Origin: Pyrenophora tritici-repentis
Lineage: Eukaryota > Ascomycota > Dothideomycetes > Pleosporales > Pleosporaceae
DNA length: 64,000 nucleotides
NCBI RefSeq assembly: GCF_003171515.1
Contig: NC_089398.1
Span: 2,108,001-2,172,000, forward strand
Direction: 5' to 3'
This document shows positions 21,217 to 30,760 of the stretch, piece after piece; position 1 is the first letter of the stretch; every line of letters starts with the position of its first letter. The notes beneath the pieces were generated by a model. That model was not told the DNA's origin. It was given only the letters and a program-made list of their open reading frames with translations, and ran no database searches. A program made the position numbers and the translations under genes.

Positions 21217-22127
21217 AACGACAGTCCGCGAAGATATGTATACAGGGTCAGACCATTTCACCCTAGTGACTGTCCTTCCAAGCCGAGGGAGAGCGGTGCT
21301 AGAACAGCATCACTACCGGGTCCACGAGAGAAACATAGATAGGTTTGCCGGGCTAGTTCAACTCTACACAGTAGGCGTACAGCCAATTAGCAATAGCGCC
21401 CCAGCGGACGTAATCGACGCAAGCATAGCTAGAATCACCCAAGCTATAGGAGATGCAATGCACGCGGCGGGAACACCAAATAGAGAAAAAGGCCACTCCG
21501 CCCCATGGTGGACAGAGGACTGTAGAGTGGCGTATAAGCGGCATATCCAGGAAAAGTCGGACTATGGCCAATCCCCCTCAGAAGCCACCCGTGCGTTCCT
21601 AGCTACGGTACGAAAAGCCAAGAGAACGTACTGGCAGCAGCGCATAGACGGCTGTAATAACGACAAAGATCTATACAAGCTAGTAGGCTGGCATAAACTA
21701 TCATTCGACCAACGGGACACCCCACTTGTAATCGAAGGTAGGACAATCACAGCACCACTCGAGAAAGCTGAGGCACTTAGAGAGGCAATCCTCGACCGTT
21801 TTTCGGCGGAGGACGACCTCCTAGAACCACCGCCTCTTGACAACGACCCGCAAACCACGCCACTACCATGGGACACATACATATCGATGGAGGAGACTGA
21901 ACGCTACGTGATTGGAGTATCTAGCACCTCCCCAGGACCCGATCAGGTGACCGTCCGACTCCTAAAGGCATGCTGGGAACACATTAGACACCTAGTGCTA
22001 GGCATCTACCGGGCGTGCATGGAACAAGGCCACTACCCAGCCGCCTGGAAGACGGTAGAAGTGGCCATGATACCCAAAGTCGGGAAGAAGGATAAGTCCT
22101 CACCCAGATCAATGAGACCAATTGCCA
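21217..22127 (+). pseudogene. LINE-A ORF2 fragment (endonuclease end and linker to reverse transcriptase)
   Basis: Begins abruptly after the pogo-1 stop with SHFARTTVREDMYTGSDHFTL, the end of an EEP endonuclease (GSDHF). It continues through SAPWWTEDCRVAYKRH and VSSTSPGPDQV to the first reverse-transcriptase motif (MIPKVGKKD..SPRSMRPIA), then is cut at about 22,127 by a deleted hAT. It lacks both termini and the catalytic reverse-transcriptase core. It is a separate copy from LINE-B, whose equivalent region is at 23,220-24,120. Confidence 0.85.
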
Positions 22128-23175
22128 CAGATGTCAATGAGCAAGCTGAGCGAGCTCAGCCAATTGGCTTGCTCAGCCAATTGAGCGGAGGCCAGCAGCT
22201 CGCTCGGCTCGCTCGGATTGGCTGAAACAGGGCTGTCAGCTCGCTCGGCTTGATGGGCTCAGTCCCGATTAGGAAAGTTATATAGAAACCTTGGTGTTGA
22301 GTTTCTCAGCTAATATCCCACTTATGTACACCGTATTTCGCGTCCATCTCCTCATCGCTGATAACCCCCTTTACAGGCACCTCACCACTGCCAAATCCAG
22401 CTCTTATCCATCGTCGATCGCACTGTATTGCTGCTAGAAGTTGCGGAGAAATGCTGCGCCGACGGGGCTCGAGGAGGTCACCCAGCTCGCTGAATAAGCG
22501 CTCACACTCACAGCTTGAGCCTGGGATTGATAGCATGTCGATAGCAAATTTGCTAAGGCTAGGGTGGCGATCGCGGAGTTCTACCCAGTATTTTATAGGG
22601 TCGACGCCCTCGCCAGCGATCGGTTCGCTGCGTTTCCAAGCCTCATATTCATCTTCCTCGTTCTCCGTAAGCCCTGCAGGCTCAATAAAGTTGTTGATAA
22701 AGTTGCCGCGATTTCTGGAGCATTAACGCGTGTTCTTTTTGCTGGCATTATAGCAACGGCGAGGTAGATAGTAGCTGCAAATAGAGACGCGTTGATGGAG
22801 TATAGATGAGTGTGGTGGGTGATAAGTAGTAAGTGAAGTGTCGCAAAAGGAGAATATTGTTGCCAGGCGGTTAGCCGGAAATTTAGTAGCTTATTTGCTA
22901 GAAATATAGCAAAAAAGAGTGTATTTTATGTTATAACTAGGTTTCGAACTTACGCACTACACCTAAAAATCATCGTGAGATTGCCCCTCCACCAAGTCCT
23001 TCAGCCCCAAGTTTCCAACCGCCCCATCTAACCAAGCTAAGCAAGCTGACTGAGCGAGCGCCTATCCCTAAGCTCGCTCGGCTTGCAAGCGCGCATTGCG
23101 CGCTCAGCTCATTCGGCTTGGTCAAAACGTCCAAGCCGAGCGAGCTGAGCGAGCCGGCTCGCTCGTTGACAAGTA
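22128..23175 (-). mobile_element. Internally deleted hAT element (hAT-F)
   Basis: Bounded by CAGATGTCAATGAGC on the left and GCTCGTTGACAAGTA on the right (inverted TGTCAAYGAGC), with subterminal repeats of AGCTCGCTCGGCTTG type at both ends. It contains only the two ends of a hAT gene. No 8-bp duplication is evident and the LINE pieces on its two sides come from different copies, so rearrangement at one border is likely. Confidence 0.7.
22306..22750 (-). pseudogene. Deleted hAT transposase of hAT-F
   Basis: On the minus strand a start segment MPAKRTRVNAPEIAATL (from about 22,748) is fused, out of frame, to the last ~120 codons: PIKYWVELRDRHPSLSKFA, then IPGSSCECERLFSELGDLL, the hAT dimerisation motif, ending at 22,306. 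The zinc finger and catalytic core are gone. This is the usual form of a non-autonomous hAT derivative. Confidence 0.8.
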
Positions 23176-25183
23176 TGCATAGACCTTACCTTCTCGAATA
23201 TCCCCTTTGCCACAACTGAAGTAGCAGAGGACCTACACTGTGGCTCTAACCACTTTACCTTACTCACCACAATCCCCGCTAGAGGGCGCCAACCTCTAGA
23301 CCAATTCCACTACAGGGTGCCAACAAGACGCCTGCACCAGTTTAACGCTCTAGTTGAACTTCACCTCCAAGCACACCCAATCAGCCCTATCAACACGAAA
23401 GCAGACATTGAGTCATCTATTGCTAGCTTAGAAAGAACCCTATGGGCCGCGCTCAAGGGCGCTGGCACACCAGACAGGGCAAAAGGTCACTCAGCACCAT
23501 AGTGGACAGAAGATTGCGTAGAAGCCCACAGCTGGCACCGGGCTGCCAGGAACTTAGCAGAACCAGGGACGGTCCCAATCGAAACCAGGGAGTTCCTTGC
23601 CGTCGTGCGGAAAGCGAAGAAGGAGTACTGGGCGAACCGGATTAACAATATCACTACAGATGAGGAGTTATATAGCCTGCTAGGTTGGCATAAACTTACC
23701 CTAGGACAGCAGGACATCCCACTTATCGTGAACAACCAAACCATCTCAGACCCACTAGAAAAAGCCGAAGCCCTGCGGGTGGAAATCCTGGACCGGTTCA
23801 GCGCTGAGGACGACCTGCCGGAGCCAGTATGGCCTACCGAAACACCGGCGGGTACACTGCCATGGGACACCCACATCCCTATGGAAGAAGTCGAGAGAAG
23901 CACTATTGGGGTGTCCAGCACCTCGCCAGGCACCGATCGAATCACCGTCCGGCTTCTCAAGACCTGCTGGGCTTAGGTTAGGACCTACATCCGCTCTATC
24001 TTTCAGAAGTGCCTTGAGCTCTGCTACTTCCCCACAGCCTGGAAAACGGCCGAAGTCGCCATGATACTAAAGGTCGGCAAGAAGGACCGCACCTCCCCAA
24101 GATCCATGCGTCTAATAGCCCTCCTATCCTGCCTAGGCAAAGGACTTGAACGGGTTGTAGCAAGACGGCTGGCCTGGACCGCAATGACTCACGAGATACT
24201 CAGCCCCCAGCATGTAGGCGCGCTCCCGAAACGCTCTGCAATAGACCTGCTGGCCTCCTTCACACACGATACACAAAGAGCTTGGGCATTGGGCAAGAAG
24301 GTGACTATGGTTACTATGGACGTTCAAGGAGCCTTTGACGCACTTCTTAAGAACCGGCTACTCGTCCGCATGGCAAAGCAGGGCTGGCCAGACCTAGTGC
24401 TCAAATTTGTCAACAGTTTCCTCACAGATCGCAAAGTCAGGGTTAGATTAGGCAAGGCAACCACCCAGTGCTACACCGTGGCCTGCGGAACACCCCAAGG
24501 ATCACCACTGTCCCCAGTCCTCTACACACTATACCTAGCAGAGCTTCTAAACCAGGACACAACCCGCCGCTTCGGGTATGCTGACGACGTCTGCATATAC
24601 CGGGCCTCGAACTCTCTGGATGAAAACGTTCGCCTGCTGGCAGAAGATGTCAGAGCTATCAACGAGTGGGGTGCAGCAAACAAGGTTGCCTTCGCACCAG
24701 AAAAGTTGGAAATAATGCACCTCACTAGGCAATGGGATAACTATTCCCCGCCCTGTGTTGTGGACGACTCCCTCACCATTACACCAATTACAGATCAGGA
24801 CGACGGAGTCCAACCCGCCTGCCGATGGCTGGGGGTCTAGTTTGATCGAAAGCTTAACTTCAAAAGACACGTTGAAACGAGAGCAGCGACAGCCCGCAAA
24901 GTTGCCCATCACATCCGTAGTCTTGCCAACACAGTTAATGGCCCCCCAGCCTCAGCCCTCCGCAAAGCAGTCACTACCTGCATAATGCTATGTCTCCTCT
25001 ACGGAGCAGAAGCATGGTTTGAAGGCCGCACCAAGAACCCTCTGACCAACCGATCGGACCAACCGCCCGTAGTTAGCACTAGGATTAGCTGGCACCTCAA
25101 AGCCCTCAACCAGACACTCACCATCGCGGCTCGCGCTATCCTCCCTGCCTGGAAAACCTATCCAGGATGGGCACTCTTTCGAG
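23176..25183 (+). pseudogene. LINE-B ORF2, endonuclease end and reverse transcriptase
   Basis: Starts in the endonuclease (LTFSNIPFATTEVAEDL, CGSNHFTLL). The reverse transcriptase includes LLSCLGKGLERVVARRL, TMDVQGAFDALLKNRL, CGTPQGSPLSPVLYTLYL and the active site FGYADDV. In-frame TAG stops occur at 23,500, 23,974 and 24,838. At least two fit TGG or CAG to TAG changes, the class expected from C-to-T mutation at CpA (repeat-induced point mutation). It is cut at 25,183 by hAT-B; the remaining ORF2 is at 13,392-12,168 on the minus strand, separated by inversion. Confidence 0.88.
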
Positions 25184-26111
25184 CAGAGATGCCAACAATC
25201 AAATCAATCAAGCTTCAGGCCCTATACTTGCTTTGATTGACGTTTTCTTGGTGTTGAGCTTGCTTTGATGGGCTTGATAGGTCGATCAGTGAGGCTTGAT
25301 TGGTGAGCTTGATGGGCTTGATCGCTAGGTAGCCTTAGGAAGCTCCGAAGAGTGAAAAGGCGGTTTCTGGAGCCAAAAAAAGGCAAAACGAGAAGTTAGT
25401 ATAGAGTTTCGAACACAAAGCAAAAAAGGCCGCAACTATCTGCTCTAGAGAGAGGTCCTTCTAGGAGCGCGTTTGAGGGAGAATAGCAGTGTTGCGTAGT
25501 ATATAACCTGAAGTCTTATTGCGCGCGAGTAATCAAGAAAAGATAAGATTGTATCGCTATCGCCGTTGAAACCCAGCTACTCGGGAGTCTCTACGTTGAG
25601 CAGAGTGCTCACAAGCTATCCTCATCGTTCACTAGCAGTATATGCCCCAACAGCAGTATACAGCAGGGACAGTAACCTCTCTAAGGCCTTTGGATAGGAT
25701 ATATCGAAGCTTAAGACTCATTAATCGACGCGGAGGCAGGCGGTATTATTCAGTGGATGGGCGTTGTAAGGTAGGCGAGACGTCTATTTTAAGAAGTAGT
25801 CAGCTACGCTCTGCTAGGTATATTGAAGCTGTAAGAAGCAGCTATCCTGATGACCCTAGAGGTCGTAGACGAGGATGGAGATGGGCTGTACTTACCGGAA
25901 TCGCTAGGTTGCTCCCACGCTGTGAGGTTGTACAACTGCTCAAGGTCGTGATCTGAGAGTTGGCTTGTAGCTGACGTCGGCAGCTTTATGCCAGCGGCAT
26001 TCCAAGCCCGTACACATTGAAGCGCGGCGAGTAGTTGTGACCCAATCTTGCGCCGTCGCGGAGCAAGTAGATCTCCTAGTTCACTAAACATGCGCTCGCA
26101 CTCGCAACTGC

Positions 26112-26290
26112 TGTAAAGGCACTAGTACACTGCAATAGTTAGGATGCCTCTAATAAGTGAGATTGTGTGTACAGATCTATATACAAGTACGAGGGGAACT
26201 TTATTATTCCTCGCACGGGCCAACTGCCAGCGTGGCACGTGATTGTATGGCACGTGATCGCGTGAGGGATCGTAGGTTTGATCCATCACA
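26112..26290 (-). repeat. Gypsy 3' LTR (179 bp)
   Basis: Plus-strand TGTAAAGG to CATCACA; on the element strand it starts TGTGATGG and ends CCTTTACA. It matches the other LTR at 33,635-33,813 by eye. Confidence 0.95.
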
Positions 26291-26378
26291 CTACCCCCCC
26301 TTCAAAAAAAAGCAGGTTCCGTCGCTTAAAGTAATTAAAAAGAGTTGTCTAGCTTGCTTTGCAAAAGCTTCTGTAAGC

Positions 26379-29300
26379 CTAAACAGCAATGTTGCCGGTA
26401 TTGCGAAAGCTACGCGGGCCAATAGTCTCCTCCGTCTGCTGTATCGTCGGGGCTCCTGGTGGAGGCTTAGGATTGTTAGAGGATGCGATCACTGTAATCA
26501 TAAGTAAATCCTGTTTGCCTGCGAGCGTCGCAAACTTTCGATGTGGTCCTGGAGCTTTAGGGCGGGACTCATGGTACTGTTGGACAATGTCTGCGGAGTC
26601 CACCAGGTTCATGTATGGTTCCCAAGATGGGTTGTCGGTGCCGGCGGGGTAGTTGGTCCATCGCACTAAGTATTGGAGAAGACCGCTGCGAGAGTAGGGG
26701 TCTTTAAGTCTCTTGTTGACGCGGGAGTCTAGGACGGCTTCCACTTCATAGCTTGTACCATCTTCCTCGTCGGGATCGGCGAACTCAGCTGGTGCGGAAT
26801 CGCGCAGTTGACCAGGCAGCGGAGCCTCCTCGTGTAAGTGTAGTAACCACGGGTGGAAGACGTTGTGGAGCTTGCCCATCTCTGGAGGCAGGAGTAGTTC
26901 GTAAGCCATATTGTCAATGACGCGTGTGACAGTGAAGGGACCGCGGTTCTTGAAGTCAAGTGATAGACTAGGACGTGTAGTACGGAAGTTACGGGCGTCC
27001 AACATAACTTGATCGCCGACCTTAAACTCAGGCGCTGGGAGCCGGGCGTCGTTTGCGTATTCCGCCTGTTTAGCTTGTGACCATTGTAGTTCGAGCCGAA
27101 GGGCTTTGCGTAGCGCGTCTAGCTTTTCTGCAAACTTGTTGGCGTTGTCTTGATCTCTGCGAGCTGGGGCAGTGAGACCAGTGTTCACCTTAGGTGGTTC
27201 AAGACCAGACTTCGGGTCATAGCCCTTAGTGAGGCGGAAAGCGGTAGTCCCAGTACTAGCGTTGATGGCGTTGTTAGCTTCGAACTCTGCCATAGGAAGA
27301 AAGAGAGCCCAGTTGTCTTGCTCGTAGTTAATATATGACCGGAGGTATTGTTTTAGCCAAGCGTTGGCGTTCTCCGTCTGCCCATCGGTTTCTGGGTGAT
27401 AGCCCGTTGACAACTTTGGCTTGGTACCCAGTCGTTGACAAAGACGTGTCCAGAAATGGGAGAGGAACTGGGCTCCACGGTCGCTGACGATGCTGTCGGG
27501 ATATCCCTCCTCACGCCACACGTACTCGACGAAGGCTTTCACAAGGGTATCAACCTTTAGGTCCACCACAGGTATAAACTTCTTCTTCTTGCTAAGCCGA
27601 TCAACAATCACTAAGACGTTGGTATATGTGCGGCCGTTATCGGTGCAAGGAGGCAGGTGCGTGATATAGTCCATGCTGATGCTACTCCAATATCGCTCAG
27701 GTATCGGGAGTGGATGTAGGAGCCCGTGTTTCCCATCGCGGTAAGATTTCGATCTCCGACAGGCCAAACAGTTCTTGACGTACTGTGCTACATCATTTAT
27801 CATCTTCGGCCAGTAGTACCAGCGGTTTAACATGTCGTAGCTACCGTGTTTGCCGCTATGGCCACCGCAATAGGATCGGTGTACGCGTTCGATGATCCGG
27901 GTGCGCAGGGTGCCTGATTCGGGGATGTAGACCTTCTTCTTGACATAGAAGACTCCGTCGTGTATTGAGCAATCACCAAGCTCTAAGCGTATCCTGTTTG
28001 GACCGTGAATTAGGTGGTACGGGATGCGGCGCTGGCCATCAGCTTTGGCTTTGAGGATAACTTGAACGATGTCGTCATCCGGGTAAGCTTGTCGAACGGT
28101 CTGGAGGATATTGGCTTCGTCCAGCGACGTGTCCGGCTCCGTAAGCGGTGCAGCGGACGTGTCATCGACCTCCGCTGTGTCTCCGAGAGCGAAGAGGTAT
28201 TCGTCGCTAAAGTCGTCCGTTTCACTGTCTTGGTACATCATCATGGCCAAGGAGACTGGGGACGTCCGGAGCTCGTCACCGAGGGCGTTGGCCAGATATA
28301 CAGCGTGTCGGGAGCCACCGTCGAAGTGGAAGCTAAAGGTGGCAACTCGACACTCAGGATCCACCTGGTCAGGCTTGAGGATCACTTGTACCTGGTGTTG
28401 ACGTCGCTCATCCTCGGCGTTAGCTGGAAGATCGCCCGGTCGGCGAGTGAGTGCGTCGGGCTTAGTTCCTTGTTTACCAGGACGGTATTTGACTCTAAAA
28501 TTGAACTCAGCTAGGAACTCAGCCCATCGAGCTTGCCGTCGGTTGAGGCGTTTGGTTGTCATGAACGTCTGGAGGGCCTGGTGGTCTGACAATACCAAGA
28601 TGGGATCATCAGTACCTGACAGTTCAAACCTCCACTCCTCGAATGCTCGAACAATCGCGAGGAGCTCCTTGTCATAGATCTCGTAGTTGCACTCGGCAGG
28701 TGTCATCTTATGTGATAAGAACGCTACAGGTCGTAGAACACCTTTGTGCATCTGCGAGAGGATAGCTGCGGTAACGAAGTCCGACGCGTCAGTCTCGAGC
28801 CACGTTTCCAAATCTGGGTCAAAGTGGGACAGTACGCCCGCTGTTTTAAACGCAAGCTTTAGCTGTTCAAAGGCTTTCGCAGCTTGTCCATTAGCTTGGA
28901 GAGGGAAATGTCGTTGACTACCCTCCTTGGTGAGTTCCGTGAGTGGCTTAGCGATATATGAGAACCCTTTAATAAACCGGCGATAGAAGTTGCAGAAGCC
29001 GAGGAAAGACTGCATGTCCTTCACTGATCTCGGCAGTTGCCAATCGAGGACAGTGGAGACCTTCTCCGGATCCATTTCGATGCCGTCGGTGGTGAGGATC
29101 AAGCCTAAGTACTTGACTCGCTTGGTTTCGAACTTGCACTTCGTGGGATCCAACGATAGTCCTGCGCCTTGAATCTTGCGGAGAACCTTTAGGACATGCG
29201 AACGGTGGTCTTTCTCGTTGTCGCTATATATAAGTATGTCGTCTAGGTAGGCGGTACATATAACGTCCAAGTATTCGCGCAGCGTTTCGTTGATGAAGTT

Positions 29301-30740
29301 TTGGAACGTCCCTGGTGCATTGCACAGTCCAAAGGGCATGACCATATACTCATAGAGTCCGTACCGGGTGAGGAAGGCGGTTTTCTCTTCGTCACCTTCT
29401 TTAATCCGAACGGTGTTGAAAGCGGCTACAACATCGACGAGAGACATAATCTGAACTTTGGCCATGCGCGCTAGAGTTTCTTTGATGGCTGGTGGCGCAT
29501 TTCGATTCTTCTTAGTGACGTTGTTGAGTGCTCGGTAGTCGACACATATGCGGAGACCTCCTCCAGGTTTCTTGACGATCAAGACAGGTGACGCAAACGG
29601 GGAGTTACTGGCCTTGATTAAGCCCTTTTGCAGCATGTCATCGATATACTTCTTAACAGCCTCAGTCTCGGTACGAGTGAGTCCGTAGACATGAGGCTTA
29701 GGGGGCGTAGTGTCAGGAAGCAGGTCGATGGGGTGGTCGACTCCTGGTCTTCGTTCGGGGAGTTGATGAGCCAGATGAGGGTTGAACAGATCAGGTAGTT
29801 CGTCCAACACCCACTCAGGTACCAGCTGGCCAATCTGGTCTCTAGTCATGTAAGGTTGCTCCATCTTGTGCATGTACTTCTCAAAGTCAGTTTGCGAGAC
29901 TGCGGCTACGCCGATGCCTTCTCGGTCTTCATCGGGGGGCTTCGCAAGCTTGGCCCAATGGCGGGGTTCCAACCATATGACCTGGTCAGGATGTTTGGCT
30001 GCGAGTGCGGTTGCAGCGGCAGCGGAGATGAGGTAGATATCAGCCATAGTCTCCTCAGTCGTCACCTTACCATCCTTGTTCGTCTTAGTAGTGGTGTCGC
30101 CTGTCTGGTAGTCTCCCTTGACTAGTTGTACGTGACTGTGACAAACTCCGTTTTCGTAAACCGTCTCTGGGAGTCCTTCGTGGAGGCAGTTAAGTTTGCA
30201 CCCTGCCTTAGCGAAGGTGAGTGATCGCTGGTCGCCAAAGTGGAGGGCAGGCTGGTGATAGTCCATCCAATTCATGCCTAGGATAACGTCGTACTTGCCG
30301 ATATTGGTGACGTAGCATAGGACGTTGTGCGTATGGCTTCCGTGTCGGACGGGCAGATCAACGGCCTGGGTAAGCTTGTCCACTTCTCCGCCGTTGGCTA
30401 GTGACAATCGAATGGGTTTGGCCACAGGCATAGTATCTAGGCGGTGTTGGTTAACCCATGACTGATTGACGAAGCATGCGCTGGCTCCCGTGTCGATAAG
30501 GGTAGAAATCGGTTGCCAACAATCAGGTCGCGTGAGAGCGGAGCCGGGAAACTCGAGTTGTCGGCTGAAGTCTTTAGAAGGCTTGCCTCCGATGGAGGCG
30601 GAGGACACGAAGTGGACCTCCGTCATAGTTGGCGTTTCGTCAGGGGCGAGCAGCAAGGCTGCAGCGATCTCGAAACGGCGATGCTGGTTTCGAACACGGC
30701 GCTGGTGTATTTTTGCGTTACGCCAATTGAGCTCCCGCAC
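26379..30740 (-). CDS. Gypsy Pol polyprotein (protease, RT, RNase H, integrase, chromodomain)
   Basis: 1453 residues, uninterrupted. Order of domains: aspartic protease with LIDTGAS (DTG at 83-85) and ILGMNWM; reverse transcriptase with VLIVKKPGGGLRICVDYR, PFGLCNAPGTFQ and the YLDD active site near residue 495; RNase H with ETDASDF; integrase HHCC zinc-binding section (HRSYCGGHSGK..CLACRRSK, ~950-990) and catalytic core (SMDYITHLP, IVSDRGAQFLS, HPETDGQTE); then a C-terminal chromodomain (residues ~1330-1400, LLQYLVRWTNYP..PSWEPYMNL), which defines chromoviruses and targets integration to modified histones. It starts 20 nt after the gag stop in a different frame, so expression needs frameshifting or reinitiation. 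Confidence 0.96.
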   Translation of the reverse strand: MRELNWRNAKIHQRRVRNQHRRFEIAAALLLAPDETPTMTEVHFVSSASIGGKPSKDFSRQLEFPGSALTRPDCWQPISTLIDTGASACFVNQSWVNQHRLDTMPVAKPIRLSLANGGEVDKLTQAVDLPVRHGSHTHNVLCYVTNIGKYDVILGMNWMDYHQPALHFGDQRSLTFAKAGCKLNCLHEGLPETVYENGVCHSHVQLVKGDYQTGDTTTKTNKDGKVTTEETMADIYLISAAAATALAAKHPDQVIWLEPRHWAKLAKPPDEDREGIGVAAVSQTDFEKYMHKMEQPYMTRDQIGQLVPEWVLDELPDLFNPHLAHQLPERRPGVDHPIDLLPDTTPPKPHVYGLTRTETEAVKKYIDDMLQKGLIKASNSPFASPVLIVKKPGGGLRICVDYRALNNVTKKNRNAPPAIKETLARMAKVQIMSLVDVVAAFNTVRIKEGDEEKTAFLTRYGLYEYMVMPFGLCNAPGTFQNFINETLREYLDVICTAYLDDILIYSDNEKDHRSHVLKVLRKIQGAGLSLDPTKCKFETKRVKYLGLILTTDGIEMDPEKVSTVLDWQLPRSVKDMQSFLGFCNFYRRFIKGFSYIAKPLTELTKEGSQRHFPLQANGQAAKAFEQLKLAFKTAGVLSHFDPDLETWLETDASDFVTAAILSQMHKGVLRPVAFLSHKMTPAECNYEIYDKELLAIVRAFEEWRFELSGTDDPILVLSDHQALQTFMTTKRLNRRQARWAEFLAEFNFRVKYRPGKQGTKPDALTRRPGDLPANAEDERRQHQVQVILKPDQVDPECRVATFSFHFDGGSRHAVYLANALGDELRTSPVSLAMMMYQDSETDDFSDEYLFALGDTAEVDDTSAAPLTEPDTSLDEANILQTVRQAYPDDDIVQVILKAKADGQRRIPYHLIHGPNRIRLELGDCSIHDGVFYVKKKVYIPESGTLRTRIIERVHRSYCGGHSGKHGSYDMLNRWYYWPKMINDVAQYVKNCLACRRSKSYRDGKHGLLHPLPIPERYWSSISMDYITHLPPCTDNGRTYTNVLVIVDRLSKKKKFIPVVDLKVDTLVKAFVEYVWREEGYPDSIVSDRGAQFLSHFWTRLCQRLGTKPKLSTGYHPETDGQTENANAWLKQYLRSYINYEQDNWALFLPMAEFEANNAINASTGTTAFRLTKGYDPKSGLEPPKVNTGLTAPARRDQDNANKFAEKLDALRKALRLELQWSQAKQAEYANDARLPAPEFKVGDQVMLDARNFRTTRPSLSLDFKNRGPFTVTRVIDNMAYELLLPPEMGKLHNVFHPWLLHLHEEAPLPGQLRDSAPAEFADPDEEDGTSYEVEAVLDSRVNKRLKDPYSRSGLLQYLVRWTNYPAGTDNPSWEPYMNLVDSADIVQQYHESRPKAPGPHRKFATLAGKQDLLMITVIASSNNPKPPPGAPTIQQTEETIGPRSFRNTGNIAV

Positions 30741-30760
30741 GCGGCTCTGCGCGGGAGCCC

